A DNA stretch of 64,000 nucleotides. Origin: Blastocladiella emersonii ATCC 22665. Lineage: Eukaryota > Blastocladiomycota > Blastocladiomycetes > Blastocladiales > Blastocladiaceae. Where the stretch lies: NCBI GenBank assembly GCA_025594325.1, contig JANHCV010000014.1:496001-560000 (forward strand), read 5' to 3'. A model generated the notes under the pieces. The model saw only the letters and a program-made list of their open reading frames with translations, did not search any database and was not told the origin of the DNA. A program made the translations under genes and the position numbers. Of this stretch, positions 61,837-64,000 are shown piece by piece (the first letter of the stretch is position 1; each line of letters starts with the position of its first letter).

Positions 61837-63991
61837 TCAAAGATCCCACGGTTCATGCTGCCATCGAGTGCGAACAACGAACTCAGTCGACGCGCATGCT
61901 TGCGGCGCTACCCGCATGAGTTCTTGCTTTGCTGCGCTCACTTCCTCGCCACTCATGCGGAGCCCGAAAAAGGCTTGCACAAGCGCATCAGCATCCCAAA
62001 CACCGTCAATGGCGCCATCCGGGACGGCCTTGAAGAATTCAAGCGAGAGCTTGTCATGCGCCCCAAGGCGATGATACATGTCAAGCACATATTGCAAGTC
62101 CGCTTGGAGGAGAATCTTCACCAGTCGGAGCGTTGGCGACCGCTCATAGTGCTTGCAACTGCAAGGGGGAGGGACAAAGACGCCCATGTCCCGGTCAATC
62201 ACCTCGATTAGCGCGTAACTTGACTGCCATTGCGAGAGCATGCCTTCGAGTTGTGAGACTGCGACGGGCGGAAGTCGTGACGCCCAGCCGGGTGCAGGGC
62301 CGTCCAGCGCAACGAGCTTCGAGAGCGCCTGGTAAAATGGCTTCTGAAAAGTGAGCAAACAGGACGTGCAAGCTGCTCGGCCGCTCCCGTTGCTTAGAAG
62401 CTTTGTGAAGGGCAGTCCCCGCCGCCGGGCTATTGAATCACTCCAGCAGCGAAACTCGTTGGCCAAGGCCATGAGAAGCAAAGCGGTATAGGCCAGCGCA
62501 GTTCCCGTTTCGCGGATATGGTCAATCGCCATGCTTTGCAGGCTGGGGTAGAAGAGACAGACGACCGGGATCCAGTACAGATCGGAGAAATACTTTTCCA
62601 AGCAGCGGGGAGATGCCTTGGAAAGAAAGGAGGTTGCGAGCAGAAACTGGGGGCGCTGGGTTCGAAAGACACCGTAAGGGAGAAAAAGCCATTGGAAAAC
62701 CCGCTGAACATCCGCCGGGACGGTGTCCTGCTCAACAAAGATGTCGACAAGGACGTCGGCAAGTTCCGAGTACAATTGAAGCACGCGCTCCGACGTCAGG
62801 TACTCGTGGGTGCGGCGTACGATCGCGATTGCCGGGTTTTCACGCGGCGGCCCACCGCCGGATATCGCGTGTTGGAACTCTACATGTACCGGGCGTAGTG
62901 AATTTACGTTGAGGAGCGGGTGTGATGAAGTGCTCAGACGCACCCTGCGCAATCAAATCGTCGAATTGCTCGCCAAGTCGGCCGACCAAAAGCTGGAAAT
63001 GTTCGGCCAGATGCGACTCATCTGGCTTTCGGAACAGCAGTCACTGGTTGTGCAACCAGTACTCTTCACCGAGAGAGCTGCAATCAGAAAGTATAGCAAG
63101 CGACTCTTCGATTCCTGGGCGAACGGTCCACCGTGCTAGGGCCTGCTGCGTGACGCCAAGCCTGCCGGCATGCGTGCATTGCGCGATCGCGTACTCTGGA
63201 TAACGTTCAAGAAAGTACACGAGCAGCTTGGGCGAGGAATGGTTGGCCAAGTGAACCGCAAGCGGGAAGCCGCCCAAGCCGTGGGTAGCGAACGCGCTCC
63301 AGCCGCTCATAATCAGCCAATCGAGGACCTGGCAGGTACTTTCCATATGGTCACCAGCGTTCGGAAGATGGACGCAAAGGAGGAGCTCGGCCACGGAAGG
63401 GTCTTGCACCTTCTGCCAGAGATGAATCGAATCGCAACCAAAGCGGACATCGAGTGCAATGCTGAAGACGCGCATGTCCCAAAGACACAGGCCGAGAAAG
63501 GCCAGGACATCTGCGATGCGGGGTTCCGGCGAAAGGCAGCGTACGATGCCGAGATTGTTCCCTTGGCACCAGTCGGAGACAGAATAGCTCAGCTCAGCCC
63601 AAGTTGCCCAAGGGAGCCGAAGCTGCAGGAGCTTAGGCGCACGTTCGAAAGTGTCGTAAAGAACTGAGGAAAGAGCACTTGCACTGCCGTAACGCGCAAG
63701 CCCCAGCAAGATTTGGAGCTGTGCGTGCACGGGGTACCAATAAACTGGGTAGAGGTAGGCGTCGATGTGGTTGAGTGACAAACGAAGCAGCTCGGATGCC
63801 TCGTCTGGTTCGTCAGGGAGTAGGCGGAGGTGCGGCTGCATGGCCTCCAGAAGCGACTTGGAAGTGGCGTCGAGTAGAGAGACTATCGAGTAGTTGGACA
63901 GAAGCAGCTCGTTACCAGGCACGAGGAGTACCGTGGCAGGGGTGTTGAGAACAAGCGGACTTGGAGCGAGCCTGTTTACGGCAATTGCCAT
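61837..63991 (-). pseudogene. F-box-like superfamily member C3, partial at window edge, with one in-frame stop
   Basis: The readable part starts at 63991, but the F-box-like region is absent and the frame stays open into the window end, so the gene continues beyond it. Blocks include RIADVLAFLGL, DVRFGCDSIHLW, then TGA at 63041-63043, after which the same frame goes on (LFRKPDESHLAEHFQLL). The conserved intron is at 62880-62943 (GTGCGT...TGTAG). Exon 2 carries AACTSCLL, CSC and PDGAIDGVWD, ending at 61837. The single lesion could be a recent nonsense mutation or a base error. Otherwise the gene is well preserved. Confidence 0.7.
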
Positions 63992-64000
63992 GAGAAGACG

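Noticed and set aside
1-64000. tRNA, rRNA or CRISPR arrays
   Set aside because: I saw no tRNA A/B-box pair with a cloverleaf, no rRNA blocks and no regularly spaced direct repeats. A covariance-model scan would be needed to exclude tRNAs.

Overview
The window is eukaryotic nuclear DNA from a GC-rich, compact, intron-poor genome, most likely a fungus. Introns are about 55-90 nt with GTACG/GTGCG donors and TACTAAC/CTGAC-like branch sites, and divergent or convergent neighbours sit only 45-250 bp apart. The gene content (COX5/COX4, SEC22, TFB4, VMS1, a poly(A)-binding protein, Ragulator p18, a peroxisomal acyl-CoA oxidase) fits a fungus. A MOZ-like MYST acetyltransferase with two PHD modules, a cyclic-nucleotide-binding protein and a Fanzor relic suggest an early-diverging zoosporic lineage (Blastocladiomycota or Chytridiomycota). 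That placement is inference.

There are two kinds of terrain. The housekeeping blocks (14.6-29.3 kb, 33.3-40.7 kb, 43.8-48.5 kb) carry mostly intact single-copy genes in divergent and convergent pairs. The accessory blocks (0-14 kb, 29.3-33.3 kb, 41-43.8 kb, 48.9-64 kb) hold a lineage-specific, F-box-like multigene superfamily, leucine-rich-repeat and ankyrin relatives, many pseudogenes and mobile-element debris.

0-12 kb: three tandem paralogs of the F-box-like family (two intact, one broken), a 3' relic of another copy, then two head-to-tail LRR genes on the minus strand (one dead, one intact). 12.1-13.75 kb: a 5'-truncated, decayed Fanzor (eukaryotic TnpB-like RNA-guided nuclease) broken by exact 10-bp and 11-bp tandem duplications. 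14.6-29.3 kb: hypothetical protein, zinc metalloprotease, LAMTOR1, CNBD protein, MYST HAT, SEC22, NAD(P)HX dehydratase, acyl-CoA oxidase. 29.9-31.3 kb: a transposon-like element with 223-bp terminal inverted repeats. 33.3-40.7 kb: disordered protein, SSS transporter, VMS1, OCA-type phosphatase-like protein. 41.2-42.8 kb: F-box/ankyrin pseudogene. 43.8-48.5 kb: TFB4, COX5, PABPN1-like. 48.9-64 kb: five more F-box-like superfamily loci plus one divergent F-box-like gene and a His/Gly-rich protein gene.

The superfamily is the dominant feature. Members share a short N-terminal leader, an LPxEL F-box-like helix pair, a central (D/N)xR(Y/F)G motif, a conserved mid-gene intron, a CxxC...CxC pair and a terminal P(D/E)GA(L/I)DG box. 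Several members and both LRR genes also have CACGTG or a one-base variant 77-90 bp before the start codon. Exon boundaries were read by eye; no similarity search was run, so family names rest on recognised motifs and architecture.
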